A stretch of DNA of 64,000 nt. Origin: Streptomyces sp. BV286 (GTDB lineage Bacteria > Actinomycetota > Actinomycetes > Streptomycetales > Streptomycetaceae). This document shows, piece by piece, positions 33,009 to 40,449 of the stretch. Under the pieces are notes generated by a model, which saw nothing but the letters and a program-made list of their open reading frames with translations, had not been told where the DNA came from and ran no database searches. Position 1 is the first letter of the stretch. Every line of letters starts with the position of its first letter. Location: the NCBI RefSeq assembly GCF_019090165.1, contig NZ_JAHRIB010000167.1, positions 71,333 through 135,332 of the forward strand, in the 5' to 3' direction. A program made the translations under genes and the position numbers.

Positions 33009-33743
33009 TTACGGGGAAAGCCGCTCTTGAAGTGACGCCGCCGCAGCGTCGAGTGCCGCATGCAGCTCCGGAAGCAGGGTCAGGGCCGCGGCGATGTGCT
33101 CGGGCGACGCCTTCTCGTCCGCCTGCACGGCCGCGAATGCCTCCAACGGGGTCACCGGGGTCAGCCTGTACATCCACAGCGCGCTCGCGGAGCCACGGGC
33201 ATACCGCTCCGTCAGCAACTCGATCGGCGTCAGCGCCGGCGCGTCCTCGCCCCGCAGCAGTGGCGACAGGCCCTTCTCCGTGGCTTCTCGGCAGATCGCG
33301 TCTCCGTCGCCGTACACCGAGGGGCGTCGTTCGGAGGCTTTCACCAAGCGCGCGGCCATGTGGCGCTCCCGGTCGTCGCTCGGACCCGGGTTCTTCGTCG
33401 TGTCCAGGAGCCGGCCGGCGTCGTAGACGCTGACGCCCGCGTGATACGGGTCCTCTCCCGGGTCGCCATCGCGCAGGCACCGGATCGCAGCGACGGCGTA
33501 AGCCGTGTCGCTGTACTCGCGCCGACAGCCGACCCCATCCAACGCCTCCTTGTCGAGCTGTGCCGCCGCGCGCCGGAGCTGAGTCTCGGTGGGGCCATCC
33601 CTCCAGACGAACGTCCACCGCTTCGGGCGGGCGTAGTCGTCGATCTCCGCCTCGATCTGCCGGTCGCGCGGCAGGCCGTACTGCTCGGTGAGTTTCCAGG
33701 CGACCTTGCGCAGCCGCTCGGCCCGCCGCGGGACCGCTGCCAT
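33009..33743 (-). CDS. hypothetical protein, last gene of the operon
   Basis: 244 residues; ATG 33743 overlaps the upstream stop (TGATG). Basic N-terminal helix ('VPRRAERLRKVAWKLTEQ'), a helical middle and an Ala/Leu-rich C-terminal helix bundle ('ALTLLPELHAALDAAAASL'). It is the terminal gene of a tightly overlapping set and is followed by a strong hairpin. Family not recognised. Confidence 0.7.
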   Translation of the reverse strand: MAAVPRRAERLRKVAWKLTEQYGLPRDRQIEAEIDDYARPKRWTFVWRDGPTETQLRRAAAQLDKEALDGVGCRREYSDTAYAVAAIRCLRDGDPGEDPYHAGVSVYDAGRLLDTTKNPGPSDDRERHMAARLVKASERRPSVYGDGDAICREATEKGLSPLLRGEDAPALTPIELLTERYARGSASALWMYRLTPVTPLEAFAAVQADEKASPEHIAAALTLLPELHAALDAAAASLQERLSP

Positions 33744-34177
33744 CAGGCGTCGTCTCCGAACATTTCCTGCTTGAAGCGGCGGTTGCGTTCCTGGTCGGCG
33801 CGGATCTGCTCGACGGCCTGCTCGTTCTCCAGCTTGGAGATGGGGAACAGCGCCGGTCCGAGCCGCCCGCCGCTGCTCTGCGCGAACGCGGTGATGAGCT
33901 GCACGGTCCGGTGCGTGTCCACGATCGGGTCGCGGTACACCGATCCCTTCTCGCCGGTGTCCTCGTACGTCACCGACTCGCTGATCTTGTGGTCGAAGGT
34001 GTCGAGCGCCGACTTCAAAGACCCGATCTTCTCGTGCAGACTGCGCCAGTTCCCATCCTCTGCGTACCCGATCAGCGCGGAGATCCGATCGAGGACGTAG
34101 GCGAAGTCCTCGGCGAGAACGGCTTCTTGACTCGTGGCGCCGAGAAGTTCGGAGAGACGGGGCTGGTCGGTCATCAC
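33743..34177 (-). CDS. hypothetical helical protein
   Basis: 144 residues from GTG 34177, after GAAGGG. Helical and charged ('VLDRISALIGYAEDGNWR', 'QIRADQERNRRFKQEM'). The frame stays open upstream to 34351, so a longer form is possible. Not recognised. Confidence 0.65.
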   Translation of the reverse strand: MMTDQPRLSELLGATSQEAVLAEDFAYVLDRISALIGYAEDGNWRSLHEKIGSLKSALDTFDHKISESVTYEDTGEKGSVYRDPIVDTHRTVQLITAFAQSSGGRLGPALFPISKLENEQAVEQIRADQERNRRFKQEMFGDDA

Positions 34178-34296
34178 GGGCCCTTCGGTGCTGTCCAGTT
34201 GGAGCGGCCAGTCTTCCACGAGGCGATTCCGGGCCGAGTACACAATCCGGTCTTCGACAGGGGTGCCTTCACCAGACCTCGGCCGCGGCCAGAGCT

Positions 34297-34395
34297 TCAG
34301 GCTGTCCAGCGGTTCGAGTACTTCGGCCGCCGATCCCGCCTCGTCCACCACGGCGCCAAGCCGGACGCCATCGATGCCGCCCTCACCCAGATCAT
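34297..34395 (-). CDS. 32-residue coupled micro-protein
   Basis: ATG 34395 overlaps the stop of the gene above (ATGA). The peptide is basic and Trp-rich ('GLAPWWTRRDRRPKYSN'). TACGCT lies 6 nt upstream, so it could also be read from a leaderless transcript. Small size limits confidence. Confidence 0.4.
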   Translation of the reverse strand: MIWVRAASMASGLAPWWTRRDRRPKYSNRWTA

Positions 34396-34673
34396 GGGTC
34401 GAGCGTACGACCAGCCCGCGGCAAGGCCGGTCGCGACGGCCGCCGCCGTGGGGCGTCGGCCCGTTCCACGGTGACCTCTTGGTCGACGTGCACCGTCGTC
34501 GCCCCGGGGTTGAGCATCACCTCGTAGGTGACGCGCAGGCCGCCGCCGCGGTGGTTGAGGTTCGTCCGCTCGCTCACGACCAGAGAGGTGCATGACCGCA
34601 GCAGCGGCTCCAACACTTCCAGGATGTGTTCGCCGACGTCGCTGTCGTCGGTCATCACTCGGATCTGCACCAT
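34392..34673 (-). CDS. small hypothetical protein
   Basis: 93 residues; ATG 34673 shares one base with the stop of the upstream gene (TGATG). 'GEHILEVLEPLLRSCTSLVV' and 'GGGLRVTYEVML' suggest a ferredoxin-like alpha/beta fold; a basic tail ends it. No family recognised. Confidence 0.65.
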   Translation of the reverse strand: MVQIRVMTDDSDVGEHILEVLEPLLRSCTSLVVSERTNLNHRGGGLRVTYEVMLNPGATTVHVDQEVTVERADAPRRRPSRPALPRAGRTLDP

Positions 34674-35650
34674 CAGGCCGCCGCCCCCGCCTTGCGCCGG
34701 CGGACCGGGCCTGGGTCCGGCACTCCGTGCCCGTCGACCATCCAGGCTGCCCGCTCCCATACAGGTTCGGTGCCCTCGGTGATCCGGTGCAGGAGCACGG
34801 CCAAGGCGAAGGCGTCGGTGGCGGCGGCCGCGGTCCGGTCCCAGGCGACCCAAACGCCGCGCTCCTGGTCCCCGGGCTCGCTCGCCGTGGAGGTCCACTC
34901 GTCTCGGGTCCAAGCGAACCACTGCCGCCACAGGCGCGATACGTAGTCGGCTTTCTCGGCACTCTCGCGGTGCGGGCGAAGCCAGGCGTGGAGGCTGTCA
35001 CGCGTGCTGCTCACGTGCTGTCCGGGCGGGGTGACGAGCATGGACGGGTAGCGGCTGACCGGGCCCCGGTCGGTCTCGTGGACGACGCGGCGGCCGTCCA
35101 GGAGCACATCGAGCCGGTCGAGCAGCGCCCCGCGTTCCGGCGTGCCGTACGCCCCGGCCGCGCCCTCGTGCAGCAACTCCTGGTCGTGGACGCGGATGAC
35201 CGCGACGGTCTCCGGCTGCGCGTACTCGCCGGGGCCAGCCGCCACGACGACGAGCGCCGCGCCGCGGTCGCCGACGATTTCGCGGGCGAAGCGCCGGGAC
35301 TTGGCGTGCGAGGCATAGAGCGCCGCGGCGTACGAGCAGGGCTCACACCAGCGCCCGCTGCCGAGAGGGTAGTCGCGGCGGTCACCGCACCGCCGGCACA
35401 CGTACTGAAGTTCGCGGGCCCGATCCAGCGCGGCACGCTGCGCAGGAGAGCACCCGCGCTTCGGCACGGCGGCGTCCACGTCGTGCAGCGGGGCGTAGCA
35501 GTTGCCGTGATAGAGCACCTGGCCCACCGGGGCGGAGCCCGGCTTGAGGCCCCGCCGGTTGAGCTGGGTCTTGGTGAGCAGCCCGTCAGGCACATCGCTC
35601 CAGTGGGTGTAGCGCGGCAGGTTGAGCAGGGCAGGTACGTAATTGGCCAT
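34673..35650 (-). CDS. zinc-binding protein of the RRQRL-motif type
   Basis: 325 residues; ATG 35650 follows TGGAGGA. The start 'NYVPALLNLPRYTHWSDV' and 'LLTKTQLNRRGLKPG' match in layout the actinobacterial 'RRQRL motif-containing zinc-binding protein', though the RRQRL itself is altered. 'VCRRCGDRRDYPLG' and 'WCEPCS' provide four Cys for zinc. The C-terminal half is helical and Trp-rich. No enzymatic role is known. It heads the overlapping operon down to 33009 and is preceded by an AT-rich region with an AACAAGGTTGTT site. Confidence 0.65.
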   Translation of the reverse strand: MANYVPALLNLPRYTHWSDVPDGLLTKTQLNRRGLKPGSAPVGQVLYHGNCYAPLHDVDAAVPKRGCSPAQRAALDRARELQYVCRRCGDRRDYPLGSGRWCEPCSYAAALYASHAKSRRFAREIVGDRGAALVVVAAGPGEYAQPETVAVIRVHDQELLHEGAAGAYGTPERGALLDRLDVLLDGRRVVHETDRGPVSRYPSMLVTPPGQHVSSTRDSLHAWLRPHRESAEKADYVSRLWRQWFAWTRDEWTSTASEPGDQERGVWVAWDRTAAAATDAFALAVLLHRITEGTEPVWERAAWMVDGHGVPDPGPVRRRKAGAAA

Positions 35651-35783
35651 TGAGCATCCTCCAGGCGGGAAAGTCGAGAGAATTTTTAGCCTGTTCTTCA
35701 AGGAAATTCAAGCATCTTTCCGGAGGAGGTAGCAATGGAGCGATCTCGGCCTTATCTATCGCGCGGAGTGCGCCGCTTCTTGT

Positions 35784-35795
35784 AACAAGGTTGTT
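35784..35795. promoter_or_regulatory. AACAAGGTTGTT operator-like site, copy A
   Basis: Imperfect palindrome AACAA-GG-TTGTT between the 35803 gene and the operon starting at 35650; identical to the two sites at 36419 and 36440. Probably bound by the same protein. Confidence 0.6.
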
Positions 35796-35802
35796 TGATT
35801 AA

Positions 35803-36408
35803 TTAGCTTTCGGTGGCCTCCGGGGCTGACGGAGGATGCTCATCCGGGGGCCAGGGGCCGTAGCGCTCCAGCGCCTGACGCACGATCCGAGGCACTGAGT
35901 ACACCCTCTCGACCAGCTCTTCGCGCTTCTCTCGGTCCTCCAGCGTCATGTCGAGTTGGTTGTACGTCAGCCCTCGCTCCTCCATCTCCGCCAACGGCTC
36001 CTCGCTGACGCGAATCGCGGCCGTCCGCAAGCGAAGTACCAGCTCAGCGGGTAGTTCGTATGCTCGGTACTTCAGGAAGCCGGGGTAGTTTTTGCCTGGC
36101 TGGCGTCCCGGCAATGACGCCAGGACTTGCTCCTCGGGAGACAGCGGATGCCAGGGGCCGCGCAGATCCTCTTCGTCCAGGCGCCGCTCGACGGCGCGCG
36201 CCACAATGTCATCGAGCGTCGGCCACCGCCGCGGCCGGCGTAGGCGCGCCCGGAGCTGGGCCTCGACTCGTGGAACTCCCCGGGCAATCAATTTATCCGC
36301 ATACTCGGCAGCGGCTCTCCGATGCTTTTTCTTGATCGCTGTTAGGCGTGCGGCATGCCTTACGTCGATAGCGATTGTCAGCTTTTCCTGATCGCGCGAT
36401 CCAGACAC
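35803..36408 (-). CDS. hypothetical regulator-like protein behind paired operators
   Basis: 201 residues from GTG 36408, 6 nt after GAGG; TTG at 36444 would run through the operators and is less likely. The start 'KLTIAIDVRHAARLTAIKK' resembles a ribbon-type DNA-binding protein (beta strand, then basic helix). The middle is Arg-rich, with 'RRPRRWPTLDDIVARAVERR'. Two AACAAGGTTGTT sites 21 bp apart (36419 and 36440) sit immediately upstream, which suggests autorepression. DNA binding is inferred. Confidence 0.65.
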   Translation of the reverse strand: MSGSRDQEKLTIAIDVRHAARLTAIKKKHRRAAAEYADKLIARGVPRVEAQLRARLRRPRRWPTLDDIVARAVERRLDEEDLRGPWHPLSPEEQVLASLPGRQPGKNYPGFLKYRAYELPAELVLRLRTAAIRVSEEPLAEMEERGLTYNQLDMTLEDREKREELVERVYSVPRIVRQALERYGPWPPDEHPPSAPEATES

Positions 36409-36418
36409 CAGTACCTCA

Positions 36419-36451
36419 AACAAGGTTGTTAGCTGCTGTAACAAGGTTGTT
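36419..36451. promoter_or_regulatory. AACAAGGTTGTT operator-like sites, copies B and C
   Basis: Two identical 12-bp sites at 36419-36430 and 36440-36451, spaced 21 bp (two helical turns), overlapping the 5' region of the minus-strand gene that starts at 36408. Same-face spacing supports cooperative repressor binding. Confidence 0.65.
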
Positions 36452-36458
36452 AGGATAT

Positions 36459-36509
36459 ATCGGCTCCGGCCCTCGCGGGCGCGATCCAGAAGATACGGCC
36501 CGAGCCGAT
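36459..36509 (-). terminator. hairpin after the lipoprotein gene
   Basis: ATCGGCTC (36459-36466) pairs with GAGCCGAT (36502-36509), 34 nt past the stop at 36543. Probable terminator. Confidence 0.45.
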
Positions 36510-36542
36510 GTCGGCGGGTGTCACGGGCTACTGACGACGCCC

Positions 36543-37013
36543 CTACTTGACGGGGTTGGCGGCGAGCCAGTCCACCAGGTCGTGCGCGCTGCCGAACACC
36601 TTCGGTCTGTTGCTCGCGGTGTTCATCTCGCCTCCCCCGCGGTCCTCCCCGATCGCCACGCCCTCTTCCATCGTGTCGATGAGCACGTACGCGTCTGTCC
36701 AGAAGTCCGCTGGCATGGACTTGTCGGCGTTCATCGCCTTCCGCAGGTCACGCGCGGGCTCGATGAGATCGATCATCGCGTCGTAGCACGTGTTGATCTC
36801 GACCGAGACACAGCCGCCCGTCGAATCGTGATCCGTGACAGCGTCCTCGAAAGCCGTGCTCGCCTTGTCCAGGCTCACCGTCTTCGGCGTCTTTACCGCG
36901 GCCGGCTTCGGGGCCGCACTGTCGTCACCCGAGCCGCCACAACCACTCACGGCCGCCACGATCACGCCTAAGGCGACCGCGCTGACTGCCTTCCCCCACT
37001 GATGTCTCCCCAT
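36543..37013 (-). CDS. lipoprotein of unknown function
   Basis: 156 residues, ATG 37013. A basic start ('GRHQWGKAVSAVALGVIVA') leads to the lipobox 'AAVSGCGG', so signal peptidase II cleavage and lipid attachment at Cys are expected, with the protein outside the membrane. The mature part is helical with one likely disulphide pair ('GCVSVEINTCYDA'). Surface lipoproteins on phages can exclude related phages, but nothing here shows that. Confidence 0.75.
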   Translation of the reverse strand: MGRHQWGKAVSAVALGVIVAAVSGCGGSGDDSAAPKPAAVKTPKTVSLDKASTAFEDAVTDHDSTGGCVSVEINTCYDAMIDLIEPARDLRKAMNADKSMPADFWTDAYVLIDTMEEGVAIGEDRGGGEMNTASNRPKVFGSAHDLVDWLAANPVK

Positions 37014-37213
37014 GATCGGATCATTCCACAAGGGGCAGCATCACTCTGCCGAACCTTCAACCAAGGCTGATAGATGAGGCCGGGCTGCGCACCCACGAAC
37101 ACCGCGGCGGCCACGGGGACTTGCCACCCGCGGCCGCCGGTGTAGCCATCTGTACGCTCGCGGTCCGGCCGGCGTCCCGGGCTGCCATCGAGCGCTTCCG
37201 ATTCACGGCCGGA

Positions 37214-37765
37214 TCACGCCTCAAACCAGGCGCTCGGGTAGGCGATTTCACGCTGTCCGTCCCAGATGAACGTACGGACGGGAGCCGTTGGGACGGACCG
37301 ATCCAGCTCGCCCACAATCTCCTGCATCAGGGCGTGCCGCTTCATCGGGTCGGTGCGGACCCAACTGGTCGCCATCACCTCCCGCTGCGCGTACGGCCCG
37401 AGAAGGTCCGATGTCGTAGCGATCAGCCGGAGCCGGTCGAACCCCGAGTAGGAGGTCAGCAGATCGTCAGTCAGCGGGTATCTCTGTGCACCCAAGCCTG
37501 GCCAGATGCTCAGGCGGACGGGACCGCATCGCGGAGTAGCCGAGCACGAGACTCCCCCGGGCGAGAGATCCGCACAGAACACGCAGATGGCGCCTGCGTC
37601 GTAGTACAGAGATGCCTTCACCTTGCGGACAACGTGCCGCCACGCCGTCGCGGGAATCGCCTCCCAGGGGAGACTCGCGACCTGTTGCATGGAGCTGACC
37701 TTCTGCCGGCCGGTCTGCACCTCGCCCATCACCGTCATGAGTTCCGGGAACTCGAACAACGTCAC
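37214..37765 (-). CDS. hypothetical protein, last gene of the DUF262 operon
   Basis: 183 residues; GTG 37765 overlaps the upstream stop (GTGA). 'GAICVFCADLSPGGVSCSA' holds a few Cys. The rest is alpha/beta with a helical C-terminus and a final Trp-rich strand ('RTFIWDGQREIAYPSAW'). Not recognised. Last gene of a seven-gene minus-strand set. Confidence 0.65.
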   Translation of the reverse strand: MTLFEFPELMTVMGEVQTGRQKVSSMQQVASLPWEAIPATAWRHVVRKVKASLYYDAGAICVFCADLSPGGVSCSATPRCGPVRLSIWPGLGAQRYPLTDDLLTSYSGFDRLRLIATTSDLLGPYAQREVMATSWVRTDPMKRHALMQEIVGELDRSVPTAPVRTFIWDGQREIAYPSAWFEA

Positions 37766-38022
37766 CGACGCAGCTCCAGCATGAGGGCGGTGGCCTTCTC
37801 CCAGCAGTCCGAGCAGGGGCGACCGGTCGAACCGCAGACGATGTCCGCGACGTGCGGCAGGAGCCTGGTATTGAGATCCGGACCGTTGAGGAGCTGCACA
37901 ACGGCGTCCGCCTTACGCAGGCATGAGTCGCACGAGCGCGTCTTGCCCTCACGCTGGCCGCAGATCGTCAGGGACGCCTCGCGCAGCAGCTCGGCACGGT
38001 CGGCGATGGTGGCAGTGCTCAC
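37762..38022 (-). CDS. small Cys-rich hypothetical protein
   Basis: 86 residues from GTG 38022 behind GGGAG. Two CxxC-like pairs, 'SCDSCLRKA' and 'PCSDCWEKA', each at the start of a helix, suggest a zinc-stabilised helical hairpin. Overlaps the next gene by 4 nt. Function unknown. Confidence 0.7.
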   Translation of the reverse strand: MSTATIADRAELLREASLTICGQREGKTRSCDSCLRKADAVVQLLNGPDLNTRLLPHVADIVCGSTGRPCSDCWEKATALMLELRR

Positions 38023-38121
38023 GATCTCTCCCAGCGCACAGCCCCCTGCCTGAGCAACGAGGTCGGCGGGCGCCGACGCAGGGGGCCGTGCATGGGATAG
38101 ACGGAGTGACCCGGGTGTCCG

Positions 38122-38520
38122 TTACACCTGCACGAGGTGAGCAAACCGCTCATCCGGGCCGGGCCCGACCTGGGTGCCCGGCGGGTACTCCACGTCTGAG
38201 GTGGCGTGGCAGGTCATCGGGTACTTGCCTCCGTCGAGCTGGATGACGACGTACTGCCCGGCGAAGCCGACGATGTGGCCTGCATGACCGTTGTGCTTGA
38301 CCTTCAGGTCGACACGCAGGTCGATCCCGTAGTAGTTCCGAATGTGCTCGATGCTGTTCTTGATCCGGGCCCGGATACTGGCGGCCTCCTCCCGCAACTC
38401 CTCAATACGCTGCTCGGTGCGCAAGTGCTGTTCCCAGCCAGCACTCAGGTCCAGCTCGTCACTCAAGGACCGGGCCTGATGTTCCATGGCTTCGGCGTCG
38501 GTGAAGATGGCGGCGCTCAC
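38122..38520 (-). CDS. coiled-coil plus beta-barrel hypothetical protein
   Basis: 132 residues from GTG 38520, overlapping the previous stop (GTGA). A helical N-terminal half ('EQRIEELREEAASIRARIKN') is followed by a small beta domain ('HNGHAGHIVGFAGQYVVIQL'), which resembles an SH3-like barrel. Not recognised. Confidence 0.65.
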   Translation of the reverse strand: MSAAIFTDAEAMEHQARSLSDELDLSAGWEQHLRTEQRIEELREEAASIRARIKNSIEHIRNYYGIDLRVDLKVKHNGHAGHIVGFAGQYVVIQLDGGKYPMTCHATSDVEYPPGTQVGPGPDERFAHLVQV

Positions 38521-38660
38521 CGGGCAACCTCTTCCTCGCCCCAAGCGGCATCGACAAGGGCCGGGTCCGGCTGAAACGTCGCGGCGGCCTCGGGGAACCC
38601 GTCAGCGCGAAGCTGCGGGTTCTCGCAGTGCCACGGGATGGTGTTCTGGGTGTCGCTCAT
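38517..38660 (-). CDS. 47-residue coupled protein
   Basis: ATG 38660 has GGAGA upstream and overlaps the DUF262 stop (ATGA); its own stop overlaps the next start (GTGA). Short, acidic, with 'WHCENPQLRADGF'. Double coupling supports expression. Role unknown. Confidence 0.6.
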   Translation of the reverse strand: MSDTQNTIPWHCENPQLRADGFPEAAATFQPDPALVDAAWGEEEVAR

Positions 38661-39268
38661 GACGAGTCTCCGTTGGCGATACAGCGGGCGTTGTCGAGAT
38701 CGGCGGCCGTCTGCGCGGTCCCCGACGTGTTGATCAGCAGGTAGGTGCGGGCTTCGTCGGCCAGGCCGGTGCATGTCCGGTCCTCGGACACCTGGAAGCT
38801 GGCCTGGTTCATGTCGAACTTGAGCTGTCCCGGTCGGGTCAGGCCGGTGAAGCGGACGTACGGGCCATCCGGGGTTCGCTCGGTCGTGTCCACCAGATCA
38901 GCGTCGAACCAGGAGGATGGCACCGCGAATTCGTCGTCGAACCAGGCCATGGCCGTGGTGATGCGTTGCTGCCCGTCTGCGCACCCCCACATGGCGACTT
39001 CGATCTCGTCGTGGAGCGGGCGCTTGCCGTCCTGTGTCCGCCACTCGCCGTTGGCCCGGTCCACCAGGACGATCGGGCCGGTCGGGACACCGGACAGCCA
39101 GGACTCGATGAGATTCAGCCGCTGCGTGTCGTCCCACACGCTGCCGCGCTGGTACGGCGGATGCAGGTCAAGGTCGCCGCGCTTAACGTCGGCGACGAGC
39201 GCGGACGCCCGGCGGAACGTCGGGGTGAAGTTCGTGTGCCGGATGGGCCCAGTGGTCTGGCGGGTCAC
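38657..39268 (-). CDS. DUF262-domain protein
   Basis: 203 residues from GTG 39268 (GTGA overlap). 'LDLHPPYQRGSVWDDTQRL' with 'GVPTGPIVL' and 'CADGQQRITTAMAW' are the signature of DUF262, the ParB/sulfiredoxin-like nucleotidase domain seen in the N-terminal part of GmrSD type IV nucleases and in several defence proteins. The usual C-terminal DUF1524 HNH domain is absent here, and the protein stops at about 200 residues. It may act with its operon partners. Confidence 0.75.
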   Translation of the reverse strand: MTRQTTGPIRHTNFTPTFRRASALVADVKRGDLDLHPPYQRGSVWDDTQRLNLIESWLSGVPTGPIVLVDRANGEWRTQDGKRPLHDEIEVAMWGCADGQQRITTAMAWFDDEFAVPSSWFDADLVDTTERTPDGPYVRFTGLTRPGQLKFDMNQASFQVSEDRTCTGLADEARTYLLINTSGTAQTAADLDNARCIANGDSS

Positions 39269-39729
39269 GTGGCGGCCCCCTTCTTCTCGTTCTCCTTCTT
39301 CCAAGCGGCCAGTGCCTCACGGAAGATCGGCACGAGGCCGTCGGCAAGGTAGTAGCCGCCGGTCTTGGACCACCCTTCCTTGTCGGGGGCGGTGGGAGTG
39401 AACGGCGGGGTGATGGTCGGCGACCAATGCCCCTGTTCCGCACCGCGCCTGATGGCCTTAGTGATGGACTGGCTCGGGCCTCGCAGCGCGCTCTCGCCCC
39501 ACTGCGCCCGAAAGGCCGGGCCGTCGACCCACCCCTCGCCCTCGACGGCCGCCTCGATGAACAGGACGGTGCGGGAGTTGGTGTCCCGCAGCAGCCGCAT
39601 CGCGCGCTCGACGGTCCATTCGGCGTCGGTGGTGACGGTGCCGTGCGTGCCAGCCGCAGTGATGAGGGCGGTAACGGCTGCGACGACCTGCGGCGGTGCG
39701 GGATCAGGGACTTCGATGGTGATCTTCAC
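39265..39729 (-). CDS. hypothetical protein, first gene of the DUF262 operon
   Basis: 154 residues; the first gene of the operon. The N-terminus ('KITIEVPDPAPPQVVAAV') is beta then helix, followed by 'RTVLFIEAAVEGEGWVDG' and 'IRRGAEQGHWSP', which together look like a winged-helix-like domain. A Lys/Glu-rich tail ends it. Not recognised; it overlaps the DUF262 gene by 4 nt. Confidence 0.65.
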   Translation of the reverse strand: MKITIEVPDPAPPQVVAAVTALITAAGTHGTVTTDAEWTVERAMRLLRDTNSRTVLFIEAAVEGEGWVDGPAFRAQWGESALRGPSQSITKAIRRGAEQGHWSPTITPPFTPTAPDKEGWSKTGGYYLADGLVPIFREALAAWKKENEKKGAAT

Positions 39730-39748
39730 TGCGGCCCTTCGCTAACTA

Positions 39749-39828
39749 ACCCTGGTTTAACCCTGAACTCACAGTTTGGCACAACTGGCTGTCGACTCGC
39801 GTCTGTTCGGCTGTAACACCGGTACCTG
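39749..39828. promoter_or_regulatory. shared control module, sigma operon copy
   Basis: Contains ACCCTGGTTTAACCC (39749-39763) and TAACACCGGTACCTG (39814-39828). Both boxes recur, in the same order, upstream of the 41823 operon. It lies in the intergenic region between the divergent genes at 39729 and 39913. Confidence 0.55.
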
Positions 39829-39912
39829 AGCGTGCGTCCTACCTCATGAGCGGGTCGCAGCGACGGCCGGCTTCTGTGCTCCGTAGCCGGCGCGCAGCCT
39901 GCCAAGGAACAG

Positions 39913-40449
39913 ATGACGGAGTCAGGATCAGGAGCCGTGAGTGAAAACCCCTGCACCCCCGAGGATTTCAATGCATTTTTCCGTCGAATGTGCAACCCCA
40001 CCGTCAAGCGGTTGATGCGCTATGGCCGATTGACGCAACATGATGCCGAAGACATCGCTCAGCAAGCATTCGCTGAGACGAGTAAAAATTGGGTGCGTAT
40101 TCGCAAGCCGGAGGGATTTCTGTGGGATCGAGTGACGAAGCGGCTCCTCGATCACATACGGGAACAGAAGAGGATTCCAATCCCGTACGACCTTTCCGAG
40201 GATTTCACTTTAATTACCGCTCCGGTGGACGGGGAGCCGGAGCGCCATGTCGATGCTGAGCGCCTCAAGGAGTTGATCCGCGAGCTGCCGATCGACGATC
40301 AAGCCGTACTCCTGTTGCAGCGTATGGGAGCTTCGTGCAAAGAGATGGCGGACTTCACCGGCGCGACGGAAGGGGCGGTCAGGGTCCGTCTGTGCCGGGC
40401 GAGGAAGCAACTGAAGACGATGATCAAGCGGGAAGCGGAGGTCCGGTGA
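39913..40449 (+). CDS. sigma-70-like (ECF-type) RNA polymerase sigma factor
   Basis: 178 residues; ATG 39913 after AAGGA. Region 2 is 'LTQHDAEDIAQQAFAETSKN' with 'PEGFLWDRVTKRLLDHIRE'; region 4 is 'ELPIDDQAVLLLQRMGAS' with the HTH 'CKEMADFTGATEGAVRVRLC'. No extra domains, so ECF-like. Codon 100 is TTA (40210-40212). Its stop overlaps the next start (TGATG), so the partner is made in step with it. It likely redirects polymerase to promoters of the element, perhaps including its own and that of the 41823 operon. Confidence 0.85.
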   Translation: MTESGSGAVSENPCTPEDFNAFFRRMCNPTVKRLMRYGRLTQHDAEDIAQQAFAETSKNWVRIRKPEGFLWDRVTKRLLDHIREQKRIPIPYDLSEDFTLITAPVDGEPERHVDAERLKELIRELPIDDQAVLLLQRMGASCKEMADFTGATEGAVRVRLCRARKQLKTMIKREAEVR

